A stretch of DNA of 64,000 bases from Phycisphaeraceae bacterium (GTDB lineage: Bacteria; Planctomycetota; Phycisphaerae; Phycisphaerales; UBA1924). The first letter of the stretch is position 1. Each line of letters opens with the position of its first letter. Position numbers and translations under genes: made by a program. Below are positions 35,662 to 44,320 of the stretch, one piece after another. The notes under the pieces are model-generated. The model ran no database searches. It was not told where the DNA came from and saw only the letters and a list, made by a program, of their open reading frames with translations. The DNA is taken from NCBI GenBank assembly GCA_020639235.1, contig JACKHC010000001.1, positions 1,116,001 to 1,180,000 of the forward strand, read 5' to 3'.

Positions 35662-37020
35662 TCAGTCCGGCGAGCAGTTCCATGCGGCGAGGACCTCGTT
35701 GAGGTCGTCGACATCAACGACAGAGTCGAAGTTTACATCTCCATCGATCCACGCGGCGTTCGGCTGTTGCCAGTTTGCGAGGACTGTGTTGAGATCGTCG
35801 ACATCGATCGAGCCGTCGTTGTTCGCGTCTGGGCCGCAGGTGTGTGCGAAGATGTTGTCGTAGTAGTAGCGGGCGAACCAATCTCCGCCGGTTGGGGAGA
35901 AGTGGATGTTGTCGGCGAGGAGTCCTGCGGCGGCCATGGCGGGTTGGCTTGGCCATGTGGTGTAGAGGTTGATGAAGCCGTGGCCGCGTTCGAGCGCGAT
36001 CTCGTAGAGTTTCTGCGCTTCCTCTTCCATTGTCGGATTGAAGGGGTGATGGGAAGCGAGGATGAACTTGGTGTTGGGTAGGGCGTCCTCGTAGAAGTCC
36101 ATGAGAAGCTCTGTGTCTCGCTTGAACCAGTACCGCTCATTGTTGGATGGGTTGGATGGTTCGTAGTAGGAGAACTCCCAATCGATCATGACGATGGCGA
36201 GGTCTGGCGCAAGGATGGCGAGTTGGTCGGCGACGGGTTGTGTGGCGCCGACGAGGAAGTCGACGGGGCCGACGCCTCCTCGTGAGAGCCGGAGTTCCAG
36301 TGAGCCTGCGTCGGGTCCTTGCATGAGGGCGCCGTTGATCTGGATGGGTTCGCCCGTGACGGACTCGAGTGTTAGATTCGAGATGGTGTCGATGTCGGTT
36401 GCGCCTGTCGAGAAGTTGATGGTGCGGAGCTCGGGTCCGGTGGTAGATGCGGCGGAGTATTCGCCGACGATTGATGTGCCGTTGCGGAGGCGGAGTGTGC
36501 CGCCGTCCGCTTCGGCGATGTAGAAGATTGTCGCATCGGTGCCGAAAATGTTGAGGTAGAGCTTTCCGTCATCGGAGACGATCGCGTACATGCCGTCGGG
36601 GGAGAGCGCACCGCGTACCGGATCGCGTGGCGCGTTTGATGTCGCCCAATAGACATCGCCAGCAAGTCCGCCATTGTTGGATGGAGAGTTATCGAACTCG
36701 TTGAGCGATAAACCCACACGAGGGCCGTTGGCGTTAAGCGGCCCGACGAATCCTCCGGCGGTGGAAAGGTACCCTTCGCCTGCGTTCCCGAAGCGATTGT
36801 CCAGCATGTCACGCAGAAACCAGATCCATGTGTCGTTTCGGAAGGAGATTGAGTCGCCGATGAAGGCGATGCGGGCCTGCTGGCCGGACCGGAGCTTGTT
36901 GATCCATGGCTGGACTTGGGGTTCGAGATTCCATGAGACACGGGGCGTAGGGCCAGCGTCTATGTTGCTGGCGGCAAAGGGGATGAGCGCAATAGATAAC
37001 CCCCGAACAAGCGATCGCAT
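35662..37020 (-). CDS. Secreted SGNH-hydrolase-like protein with two dockerin-like motifs, copy 1
   Basis: The 452-residue protein has a signal peptide and block I IAFIGDSISFRND (GDS with the nucleophile Ser). A later DNIHFSPTG supplies the Asp-His pair of SGNH enzymes. The last 65 residues hold two calcium-type motifs, DANNDGSIDVDDLN and DVNFDSVVDVDDLN. It is a tandem paralogue of the next gene, sharing long stretches such as DTWIWF..D.LDNRF.NAGEGYL. The likely role is an extracellular esterase or acetylhydrolase, perhaps on polysaccharide. The substrate is unknown. It is convergent with the beta-CASP gene, the stops touching. Confidence 0.82.
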   Translation of the reverse strand: MRSLVRGLSIALIPFAASNIDAGPTPRVSWNLEPQVQPWINKLRSGQQARIAFIGDSISFRNDTWIWFLRDMLDNRFGNAGEGYLSTAGGFVGPLNANGPRVGLSLNEFDNSPSNNGGLAGDVYWATSNAPRDPVRGALSPDGMYAIVSDDGKLYLNIFGTDATIFYIAEADGGTLRLRNGTSIVGEYSAASTTGPELRTINFSTGATDIDTISNLTLESVTGEPIQINGALMQGPDAGSLELRLSRGGVGPVDFLVGATQPVADQLAILAPDLAIVMIDWEFSYYEPSNPSNNERYWFKRDTELLMDFYEDALPNTKFILASHHPFNPTMEEEAQKLYEIALERGHGFINLYTTWPSQPAMAAAGLLADNIHFSPTGGDWFARYYYDNIFAHTCGPDANNDGSIDVDDLNTVLANWQQPNAAWIDGDVNFDSVVDVDDLNEVLAAWNCSPD

Positions 37021-37241
37021 TGCCGCACCTCACAGCTGGTGGATTGCGTTCCCGAGCGCGACGCCCGGCGTTAGAACGCGTCAGTTATGAGGCGTGAAAG
37101 ATGATTCGCAACGCCCAGCGCGGGGGAATGTGCGTAATACACCCGTCCGTGGTACCCATGAAAAGGGGTCGCACAATCAGGGGGGGCGTCGGATGGGCAT
37201 TCGGCGTCGCGTCGTTCGCTATGGGGGGAACGAGCGAGGGC

Positions 37242-37259
37242 GATGTGATCGAGGTCTGA
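37242..37259 (+). pseudogene. Duplicated 3' end of the beta-CASP gene
   Basis: GATGTGATCGAGGTCTGA here matches the last codons of the nuclease gene (35644-35661), differing at one base. It lies next to the stop of the second SGNH paralogue just as the original lies next to the first. It marks the edge of the tandem duplication. Confidence 0.8.
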
Positions 37260-38612
37260 TCAGTCCGGTGAGCAGTTCCATGCGGCGAGGACTTCGTTGA
37301 GGTCGTCGACATCGACGCGGCGATCGAAGTTGACATCACCACGGCGCCAGCCGGGCCCTTGCCCCCAGTTCGACAGGATGACATTCAGATCATCGACATC
37401 GATCGAGCCGTCGTTGTTCGCGTCTGGGCCGCAGGTGTGGGCGAAGAGGTTGTCGTAGAAGTAGCGGGCGAACCAGTCCCCGCCGATCGGCGTGAGGTGG
37501 ATGGTGTCGATCAGCAGGCCCGCCTGGGCCATGGCCGACTGGCTGGGCCATGTGGTGTAGAGATTGAGGAATCCGAGGTCTCGGTCGACCGCGATGCGAT
37601 AGAGCACATCGGCTTCTTCTGCGATGTACGGATTGAAGGGGTGGTGGGTCGCGAGGATGAACTTCGTGTCGGGCATGGCCGCCTGATAGAAATCGAGGAG
37701 GCGTTCGGTATCGCGCTGGAACCAGAATCGCTCGTTGTTCAGCGGGTTTGACGGCTGGTAGTAGGAGTACTCCCAATCGATCATGACGATGGCGAGGTCT
37801 GGCGCGAGGATGGCGAGTTGATCGGCGACCGGCTGGGTGGTGCTGACGAGGAAGTCGGCCGGGCCGGCACCGCCACGCGAGACGCGGAGTTCCTGCGAGC
37901 CGGCATCGGGGCCCTGCATCAGGACGCCGTTGATCTGGATCGGCTCGCCGGTGACTGACTCGAAAGTCAGGGATTGCATCGTGTCGTTGTTTGGCGCGGG
38001 GAGTTCGATCACATGTGTTCTGAGCGTCGGCGACTCGGCGCGGGCGTCCAGACTGGCCTGGATGTGGCCTCCGACCCGTACGCGCAGCGTTCCGGCATCG
38101 GGCCCGGCGATGTAGAAGACGGTGACTGTGGAACCGTAGACATCGAGTTGGAGTTGCCCGGTATTGGAGACGACGGCGTACATCCCGTCGGGCGCCAGGG
38201 CGCCCCTGACGGGATCGCGCGGCCCGTTCGTGGTTGCCCAGTAGACATCGCCGTCGAGTTCGCCGTGGTTGAGTGGCGACTGATCAATCTCGTGGATGTC
38301 GAGCCCGTTGCGTGGGCCGTTGTATGAGAGTGACGATCTGAATCCGCCGCTGCACGCGAGATAGCCTTCGCCCGCGTTGTCGAACCGATTGTCGAGCAAG
38401 TCGCGGAAGAACCAGATCCAGGTGTCGTTTCGGAAGGAGATTGAATCGCCGATAAACGCGATGCGGGCCTGCTTGCCTTCGTAGAGTTTCTCGAGCCACG
38501 GCTCGACCTGCGCCTGGAGATTCCACGAGATCGAGGGTGTTGCTGCGATCGATTGTCGCGCGGAAGCGCCTTGGGCCAGCGCGCTGCACACCAAGAGCGT
38601 CAGGTATTTCAT
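37260..38612 (-). CDS. Secreted SGNH-hydrolase-like protein with two dockerin-like motifs, copy 2
   Basis: The 450-residue paralogue of copy 1 has the same layout: signal peptide, IAFIGDSISFRND, TIHLTPIGGDWFARY, then DANNDGSIDVDDLN and DVNFDRRVDVDDLN. It differs most around residues 170-210, where the strand region is rewritten. CTGTGAGG precedes both starts, so the 5' leaders were copied too. The two genes probably arose by tandem duplication and then diverged in ligand-facing loops. Confidence 0.82.
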   Translation of the reverse strand: MKYLTLLVCSALAQGASARQSIAATPSISWNLQAQVEPWLEKLYEGKQARIAFIGDSISFRNDTWIWFFRDLLDNRFDNAGEGYLACSGGFRSSLSYNGPRNGLDIHEIDQSPLNHGELDGDVYWATTNGPRDPVRGALAPDGMYAVVSNTGQLQLDVYGSTVTVFYIAGPDAGTLRVRVGGHIQASLDARAESPTLRTHVIELPAPNNDTMQSLTFESVTGEPIQINGVLMQGPDAGSQELRVSRGGAGPADFLVSTTQPVADQLAILAPDLAIVMIDWEYSYYQPSNPLNNERFWFQRDTERLLDFYQAAMPDTKFILATHHPFNPYIAEEADVLYRIAVDRDLGFLNLYTTWPSQSAMAQAGLLIDTIHLTPIGGDWFARYFYDNLFAHTCGPDANNDGSIDVDDLNVILSNWGQGPGWRRGDVNFDRRVDVDDLNEVLAAWNCSPD

Positions 38613-38783
38613 TGGCTTCCCTCACAGGCGGGGCGCGGCGGAACCGGGCCCGGAACTCAACTCCCCGAGTATGGGCCGGTGAGACGGGGCCGCAAGCCCG
38701 CGGGGTGGAAGTTCCCGAATACGGCCGAAAAGCGGCCCTTGAAGCGCAGCATTCATCGGGAAATGCGCACTATTGGCGGCGCT

Positions 38784-40067
38784 TCACCGCGTCGGCGCGA
38801 TCGTCCAGTTCTTCGAGTCGCGGAGGACGGGCCGGTACAGGGTGTCTCGCTCGACGGGTTCGAAGCCGGCTTCGATGATGGCGCGGCGGAGGTCGTCGAC
38901 GGAGGTTTCCTGGTGGGTGGTTGCGCCGGAGAGTTTGGTGATGTCGTACCAGACCACGGTGCCGTCGATATCGTCGGCGCCGCACTGAAGCATCAGTTGC
39001 GCCATCTTCAGGGATTGCATGATCCAGAACGCTTTGACATGCGGGAAGTTGTCGAGCATGAGGCGCGCGACGGCGAGGGTGCGCAGATTCTCGAGGCCTG
39101 TCGGTCCCGGGAGATGCTCGATCTCGCAGCCGTCGGGGAAGAAGGGGAGCGGGATGATGGTCTGGAAGTATCCGCCCGCTCCTAATTCCTTTGATGGCGT
39201 CGGGAGCGGCGTGCCTGCAGTTGTGAGCGTGATCGCGCCGGTGTCGTCGGGTGTGTAGTTGAGTCGGGTGAGCGCTTCGTCTTGAGCGCGGCGGAGCATG
39301 TCCATGTGCGTGAGTCGTTCTTCGCGTGACTCGATGTGGCCGTAGAGGATGGTGGCGTTGGTGTTGAGCCCGAGTTCGTGTGCGACGCGGTGGACATCGA
39401 GCCAGACATCGGAGCGGATTTTGCCTTTGTAGGCCTCGTCGTGGACGCGGTCGTCGAAGACCTCGGCGCCTCCTCCGGGGAGCGAGCCGAGGCCGGCGTC
39501 CTTGAGTTGCGTGAGGACCCAGCGGATCCCGGCGGTGCGGTCGTCGGCCTTGAACTGGCGGGCGATCTTGGTGAGGTGGACGATCTCCACGGCGGTAAAC
39601 GCCTTGAGGTGGATGCTCGGGGCGGTTTCGCGGATGGCGCTGAGCATCTCGGTGTAGTAGGAGAAGGGGAGATAGGGGTGGAGGCCTCCGACGATGTGCA
39701 TCTCGGTGGCGCCGGCGTCGAATGCTTTGCGTGCTTCGGCGCGGATCTCGTCGAGGGAGCGCTCGTAGGCGCCCTCGTCGCCGCGCTTGCGATAGAACTC
39801 GCAGAACTTGCAGGAGAGGGCGCAGATGTTGGAGTAGTTGAGGTGGCGATTGATGTTGTAGTAGGCGATGCCGGGCGTGAGACGCTGGCGGACGGTGTTG
39901 GCGATTTCGCAGACCGTCCAGATATCGGGGGTGGTGAGGAGTGTGCGGCCCTGGTCGATCGTGAGGCGTCGGCCGGCGAGGGCGTGCTCGCGGATGGCGT
40001 CGAGGCGGGGGTCGCGTCGCGGGGCGGCGGGGGTGGGTGAGCGTGGTTTGGTGGTCGCGGCGGGCAT
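38784..40067 (-). CDS. mqnE: Aminofutalosine synthase MqnE (radical SAM)
   Basis: The 427-residue protein holds the radical-SAM motif CALSCKFCEF (CxxxCxxC) near residue 83 and the family blocks NRHLNYSNIC, EMHIVGGLHPYLPFSYY, RWVLTQLKDAGLGSLPGG and NTNATILYGHIE. MqnE joins SAM and carboxyvinyl-oxybenzoate to make aminofutalosine in the alternative menaquinone pathway. The start at ATG 40067 is my choice. An upstream in-frame ATG at 40154 adds 29 residues that look non-coding. The presence of MqnE implies a menaquinone-based respiratory chain. Confidence 0.9.
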   Translation of the reverse strand: MPAATTKPRSPTPAAPRRDPRLDAIREHALAGRRLTIDQGRTLLTTPDIWTVCEIANTVRQRLTPGIAYYNINRHLNYSNICALSCKFCEFYRKRGDEGAYERSLDEIRAEARKAFDAGATEMHIVGGLHPYLPFSYYTEMLSAIRETAPSIHLKAFTAVEIVHLTKIARQFKADDRTAGIRWVLTQLKDAGLGSLPGGGAEVFDDRVHDEAYKGKIRSDVWLDVHRVAHELGLNTNATILYGHIESREERLTHMDMLRRAQDEALTRLNYTPDDTGAITLTTAGTPLPTPSKELGAGGYFQTIIPLPFFPDGCEIEHLPGPTGLENLRTLAVARLMLDNFPHVKAFWIMQSLKMAQLMLQCGADDIDGTVVWYDITKLSGATTHQETSVDDLRRAIIEAGFEPVERDTLYRPVLRDSKNWTIAPTR

Positions 40068-40258
40068 ATTTTCAATCCGGACTGAAAGTTCATCAGTGTA
40101 GCGTGGCCGGACAACCGTGTCAGTCGGCAAGGGTGTGAAAGTGCGCAAGCCCATTGCGGGCGGTAGTTTCAGTGCGGACGGACTCGGGCCGATCGGGAGA
40201 ATGGCCCGTCGTGCGCCCGAGTCTGGGGGCGGTGCGCGGGCCGGTTATGGGGCCCACC

Positions 40259-42634
40259 ATGAGCAATGATCCGAGCCGAAAGAACGCGAACGCCGAGCCC
40301 AATCCAGTCGACGCGGGGTCGGGGAAGAGCGGCGACGAGTTGTCGAGCATTCTTGAGCAGGTCGACTCACAGTTGTCGGCGTTGCGGAAGATGCGCGACG
40401 ACCGGGACCAGCGGATGCTGGAGATCACGCGGCGCGAGGCGGAGCTGGCGGAGTCGATGGAGCGGATGGCGGCGCGCGAGCGCGAGCTCGGCGAGCAGCA
40501 GGAGGGGCTTGAGAGTCTGGAGCAGGAGTTGTCGTCGCGCGGCCAGGAGGTCGCGGCGAAGGACGCCGAGCTGAACGCGCTGCGGGAGTCGCTGGCGGCG
40601 GAGCGTTCGAAGATGGAACGCGCGGGCGAGTCGATGCGCCAGGAGCGCGAGCGGCTCAACGCGATGTCGGACCAGATGGCGCTGCGTGAGCAGGAGGCCG
40701 AGAAGCGGGTCGCGGAGTTCAAGCGGCTGTGCGATCAGGCGTCGGCGGGGGCTGAGTCGGCGCGGAAGGACGCGTCGATCGCGCAGGAGGCCGCGTCGGA
40801 GATGCAGCGGAAGCTGGAGAACGCGAGCGCGGCGTTCGAGCAGGCGCAAGAGGAGTTTGAGCAACGGCTGGCGAGCGAGCAGCGGTCGGGACGGGAGCGG
40901 CTGGAGCGGGAGCAGCGGGAGTTCGGGGAGCGGGCTGAGGCCGCATCGAAGGCGCACAAGGAGCAGGTGTCTCGGCTCGAACGCGAGGTCGGCGAGGCGC
41001 GTGCGCAGGCGGAGTCGTTCAGGATGCAGCTGTCCGAGCTCGGCGAGCGGGTGAAGTCGCTCGGTGAGCAGGCGGAGCGCGCCAAGGACCTTGAGAAGAA
41101 GGTTGCGCAGCGTGAGCAGCAGTTGGCGCAGTTGGTGCAGGTGGTCTCGGAGTACGAGGCGGAGATCGATCGTCTGAGCGCCAACGGCACGAAGGACGCG
41201 GCGGCGATCGACGAACGGATCACGCAGCGCGACAAGCAGATCGAGGCGCTGCAGGCGCAGCTGGAGCAGGCGAGCGCCGAAGTGAAGAGCGCTTCGGGCC
41301 AGGCGGCGGAGGAGCTGGAGTCGCTTCGCGGCGAGGTGACGAAGCTGCGCGGGGAGTTGTCGTCGCGTGACCAGCGGATCGCCGAACTTGGCAAGGGCGC
41401 GAGCGCGGGTGCTTCGCAGGCCGATGCGCTGCGGGGCGAGGTGCAGAAGCGCGAGCAGGCGATGAAGTCGCTGGAGTCGAAGCTGAAGGAGTCGGAGGCG
41501 AAGGTCGCGGAGTTGGAGGAGTCGCTGCGGAACCAGACTCCGGCATCGGCGAAGAAGGAAGTCGAGAAGTTGCGTCACGAGGTGTCGCGTCGTGACGAGG
41601 CGATCCGTACGCTGCACGCGCGGCTGGAGAAGTCGTCTTCGGGCGGCGGCGGGGGGGGCGGTTCGCTGGGCGCGAAGGAACTGGAAGCGATCGAGCGTCG
41701 TCGCCAGCGGCTGGCGTCGTACCGTGATGCGCTGCGGGAGAAGACGACGAAGCTCTCGAAGGCGAAGAAGACCATCGAGGCGCGGTTTGCGCAGTTGCAG
41801 GCGGCGTCTGCCGAGGTGAAGCAGCTCGAGGAGTCGCGTCGGGCGCTGGCGACGGAGCGGGCGTCGATGGAGCGTCTCGAGCGGAAGGTGCGCAAGGCGC
41901 GCGCGAAGTCGAACGCGTGGATGCTGCTGGCGTCGATGTCGGTGACGCTCGGCGTGCTGGGCATCGGATCGTGGTGGGGGGTTGGTCAGTTCGTGAAGCC
42001 GACGTACCTGGCGCACACGACGATCGGCGTCGGGGCCGCGCGGGACTCGATGTCGGGCTCGCAGATCGCGGCGTGGCAGGAGTTCCACGAGTCGCTCGTT
42101 GCGGACCCGAAGCTGCTGGACATGGCTGCGGAGCGGATGGGCCGGCGCGGGCTGGACACGCTTTCGACGGCGGGCGACCTGGATTGGCACATCAAGGAGA
42201 ACCTTGATGTGACCTCGAAGGGTGCGGGCGAGATGACCCTGACGCTACGGGGTCAGGGCGGAGCGCGGACGGAGCGGATTCTGTCGACGCTCGCGACGGC
42301 GATCGTTGGGTTGTCGGGCGACACGCGGGATTTGCGCGCGGATCAGACAGGCGCTTCGATCATCGAGCCGGTGAAGGTTGACTCTACGCCGATCGAGGAC
42401 CCGCGGTTGGCGGTGTTCGGGGCGGCGTTCGGCGCGATGACGGCGCTGACACTGTTCGCGGGCGTTGTAATCTCGCGGAAGCTGGCGTCGTCGAAGGAGG
42501 CGTTCGAGGAGGAGATGGCGCCGGCGGAGGTTGAGTTTGAGATGCTCTCGACATCGCCGGACTCTTCGCCGGAGGACTCGGTGCCGCCACACGGCACGAT
42601 CACGGGCGGGCCATCGAACCGTCGCCCGGTGTGA
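40259..42634 (+). CDS. Giant coiled-coil protein with Wzz-like membrane end
   Basis: The 791-residue protein begins at ATG 40259. Residues about 20-600 are almost unbroken heptad coiled coil rich in Glu, Gln, Arg and Ala. It is interrupted once by a Gly run (SSSGGGGGGGSLG, near 465). Then come a helix (MLLASMSVTLGVLGIGSWWG), a periplasmic stretch (KPTYLAHTTIGVGAA...) and a second helix (LAVFGAAFGAMTALTLFAGV). That two-helix hairpin resembles Wzz/GumC polysaccharide chain-length proteins. No kinase or Walker motif is seen. It may link a cytoplasmic scaffold to envelope polysaccharide export. This is inference. Confidence 0.75.
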   Translation: MSNDPSRKNANAEPNPVDAGSGKSGDELSSILEQVDSQLSALRKMRDDRDQRMLEITRREAELAESMERMAARERELGEQQEGLESLEQELSSRGQEVAAKDAELNALRESLAAERSKMERAGESMRQERERLNAMSDQMALREQEAEKRVAEFKRLCDQASAGAESARKDASIAQEAASEMQRKLENASAAFEQAQEEFEQRLASEQRSGRERLEREQREFGERAEAASKAHKEQVSRLEREVGEARAQAESFRMQLSELGERVKSLGEQAERAKDLEKKVAQREQQLAQLVQVVSEYEAEIDRLSANGTKDAAAIDERITQRDKQIEALQAQLEQASAEVKSASGQAAEELESLRGEVTKLRGELSSRDQRIAELGKGASAGASQADALRGEVQKREQAMKSLESKLKESEAKVAELEESLRNQTPASAKKEVEKLRHEVSRRDEAIRTLHARLEKSSSGGGGGGGSLGAKELEAIERRRQRLASYRDALREKTTKLSKAKKTIEARFAQLQAASAEVKQLEESRRALATERASMERLERKVRKARAKSNAWMLLASMSVTLGVLGIGSWWGVGQFVKPTYLAHTTIGVGAARDSMSGSQIAAWQEFHESLVADPKLLDMAAERMGRRGLDTLSTAGDLDWHIKENLDVTSKGAGEMTLTLRGQGGARTERILSTLATAIVGLSGDTRDLRADQTGASIIEPVKVDSTPIEDPRLAVFGAAFGAMTALTLFAGVVISRKLASSKEAFEEEMAPAEVEFEMLSTSPDSSPEDSVPPHGTITGGPSNRRPV

Positions 42635-42665
42635 TGAGAGTGAAGGCGATGCGCTTCGATGAATG

Positions 42666-42694
42666 AAAAGGACCGGGTCGGGCCCGGTCCTTTT
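42666..42694. terminator. Bidirectional terminator
   Basis: AAAAGGACCGGG (42666-42677) and CCCGGTCCTTTT (42683-42694) form a 12-pair stem with a TCGGG loop. A and T runs lie on the flanks. It lies between the convergent coiled-coil and anti-sigma genes. Confidence 0.9.
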
Positions 42695-42740
42695 TCACGA
42701 ATAGAACACATCAAAGATGGAGAGAACTGGGGGAGTGCGA

Positions 42741-43556
42741 TCAGGCGCCGTCGCCGATTCGCATGATGGGGGTGGACTCGTTGCGTGCGCCGTTGCTCGC
42801 GACGATGGAGAGCGAGTTGACATCGTCGGGGTCGATCTGATCGATGTGGACGACCCCGAGGAGGCCGCCGTCGTGGCGGAACTCGACATCGGCGTTCTTT
42901 CTGGCGGAGGCGGGGTTGTCGACCACGAGGCGGTACTCGCCCGGCGGGAAGTCGGAGCAGAGGAGGAAGGCCTGCTTGAGTTCGCGGTCGATGTAGATGG
43001 TGGCGCGGGAGTGGTCGTTGGCGTCCTTGGCGAGCGGCGCGAAGTGCGCGTTGAACATGGTCGGGCTGGTGAGCATCTTCTGGAAGGTCGGCCCGATCGG
43101 ACGGAGCGTTTCCATGACGGTGCCGGAGGCGACATCGTCGATGATCTGGCGGTTGACGCGGGACATCTGGAAGACGAAGCCGCCCATAACGACCGCGGCG
43201 GTTGCGAAGCCGAGACATGCGGCGCGCCAGAGCGTTGCGGAGGCCATGATGGAGCGCGAGGGGGCCGGCCCGATGTAGGCGAGGGAGGCGTCCTGTCCGG
43301 AGACGGAGGCGATGGCTTCTGAGATGGCGGACATCACGCGGGCGCGGAGCCCGGGCGGGGTGTCGACCTTCGGGAGGAGGTCGTCGTCCTTGGCGAGGCG
43401 GAGTTGCTCGCGGCGGACGGCGGCCTGGACCTCGGGCGATGCGGCGCGGAAGGACTGCTCGAAGGACTCGCGTTCGGAGTCGTCGAGCAGGCCGAGCACA
43501 TCGAGCGATGCCAGTTCTAGAAGTTCTCGCGTTGCGTTCATGGTATTGGCCTTCAT
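42741..43556 (-). CDS. Anti-sigma factor, RskA-like
   Basis: The 271-residue protein has a cytoplasmic helical start (NATRELLELASLDVLGLLDDSER), one membrane helix (LWRAACLGFATAAVVMGGFVF near 115) and a periplasmic domain ending GEYRLVVDNPAS...VVHIDQI. It overlaps the sigma gene by ATGA. That is the standard arrangement for a membrane anti-sigma factor holding its partner. A zinc-type HxxxCxxC motif is not seen, so it belongs to the RskA class rather than the ZAS class. Confidence 0.85.
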   Translation of the reverse strand: MKANTMNATRELLELASLDVLGLLDDSERESFEQSFRAASPEVQAAVRREQLRLAKDDDLLPKVDTPPGLRARVMSAISEAIASVSGQDASLAYIGPAPSRSIMASATLWRAACLGFATAAVVMGGFVFQMSRVNRQIIDDVASGTVMETLRPIGPTFQKMLTSPTMFNAHFAPLAKDANDHSRATIYIDRELKQAFLLCSDFPPGEYRLVVDNPASARKNADVEFRHDGGLLGVVHIDQIDPDDVNSLSIVASNGARNESTPIMRIGDGA

Positions 43557-44131
43557 GTCACTAACTCTTCCCCGGAATTGCGCTCGCGGAGGCGTACAAG
43601 AGCCCTCGAGAGCGCTGACTTGATGGTCCCCAATGGAATGTTGAGGTCCTCACCGATTTGCTTGAGTGTCTGGCCGCGGAGGTAGGCGCGCTGGACGACG
43701 GTGCGCTGTAACTCCGGGAGGCGCTCGACCCGTTCCATGAGTCGGCGATAGTTCTCGTTCTGCTCCATCGCTGCGAGCGACGGGGTTGTGTCAGCGGGTG
43801 GCGACCAGCCCTCTTCGAGGGCGCCGGCGCGGACGCGGGCCTGCTTGCGGCGGAGTCGGTCGACCATGTGTCGCCTTGAGATGAGCATGACCCAAGTGAC
43901 AAGAGCGGCCCTCTTGGGGTCGTAGCGGGCGGCGGTGCGCCAAAGGCGAACAAACACTTCCTGCACGACATCTTCGGCATCCGACCGTGAGGGCATGGAC
44001 TGATAAGCCATGCGGTACACGAGCGGGCCGAAGCGGTCGTACAGCTCCTCGATCGCGGACTGGTCATCCGCGGCGACTCGCTGCATCAACGCCAGGTCGG
44101 CGTTTGTCGGGCTCGACTGTGCGTCTGTCAT
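43553..44131 (-). CDS. ECF RNA polymerase sigma factor
   Basis: The 192-residue protein has sigma region 2 (ELYDRFGPLVYRMAYQSM, SDAEDVVQEVFVRLWRTAARYDP) and region 4 (LPELQRTVVQRAYLRGQTLKQIGEDLNIPLGTIKSALSRA shortened here). It resembles the SigK-type ECF group. It is paired by ATGA overlap with an RskA-like anti-sigma factor, so it should act when the anti-sigma is cleaved or inactivated in the membrane. An inverted repeat lies 54-77 bases upstream. Confidence 0.93.
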   Translation of the reverse strand: MTDAQSSPTNADLALMQRVAADDQSAIEELYDRFGPLVYRMAYQSMPSRSDAEDVVQEVFVRLWRTAARYDPKRAALVTWVMLISRRHMVDRLRRKQARVRAGALEEGWSPPADTTPSLAAMEQNENYRRLMERVERLPELQRTVVQRAYLRGQTLKQIGEDLNIPLGTIKSALSRALVRLRERNSGEELVT

Positions 44132-44184
44132 TGCCCACAGCCCTCGATTCTCTGACTAGGTACTTCTACGAATTATGACGCTCG

Positions 44185-44208
44185 TCGGATGCTTGTTTCG
44201 ACATCCGA
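44185..44208. promoter_or_regulatory. Inverted repeat upstream of the ECF sigma gene
   Basis: TCGGATG (44185-44191) and CATCCGA (44202-44208) flank a 10-base spacer in an AT-richer divergent promoter region. It could be an operator or a leader hairpin. Confidence 0.4.
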
Positions 44209-44320
44209 TCCGGAATCTTGCACAATTTTAGCAAAATGATAGGTATCGACGACCGAAAAACAAAAATGGGGCTCGTGGAACTCCTACCAAACGGTATATT
44301 CTTAGACGTCAAGGCAGCCC

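Noticed and set aside
40367..42190. Minus-strand open frame across the coiled-coil gene
   Set aside because: Leu/Arg-rich shadow created by the Glu/Gln/Arg codons of the real + strand gene.
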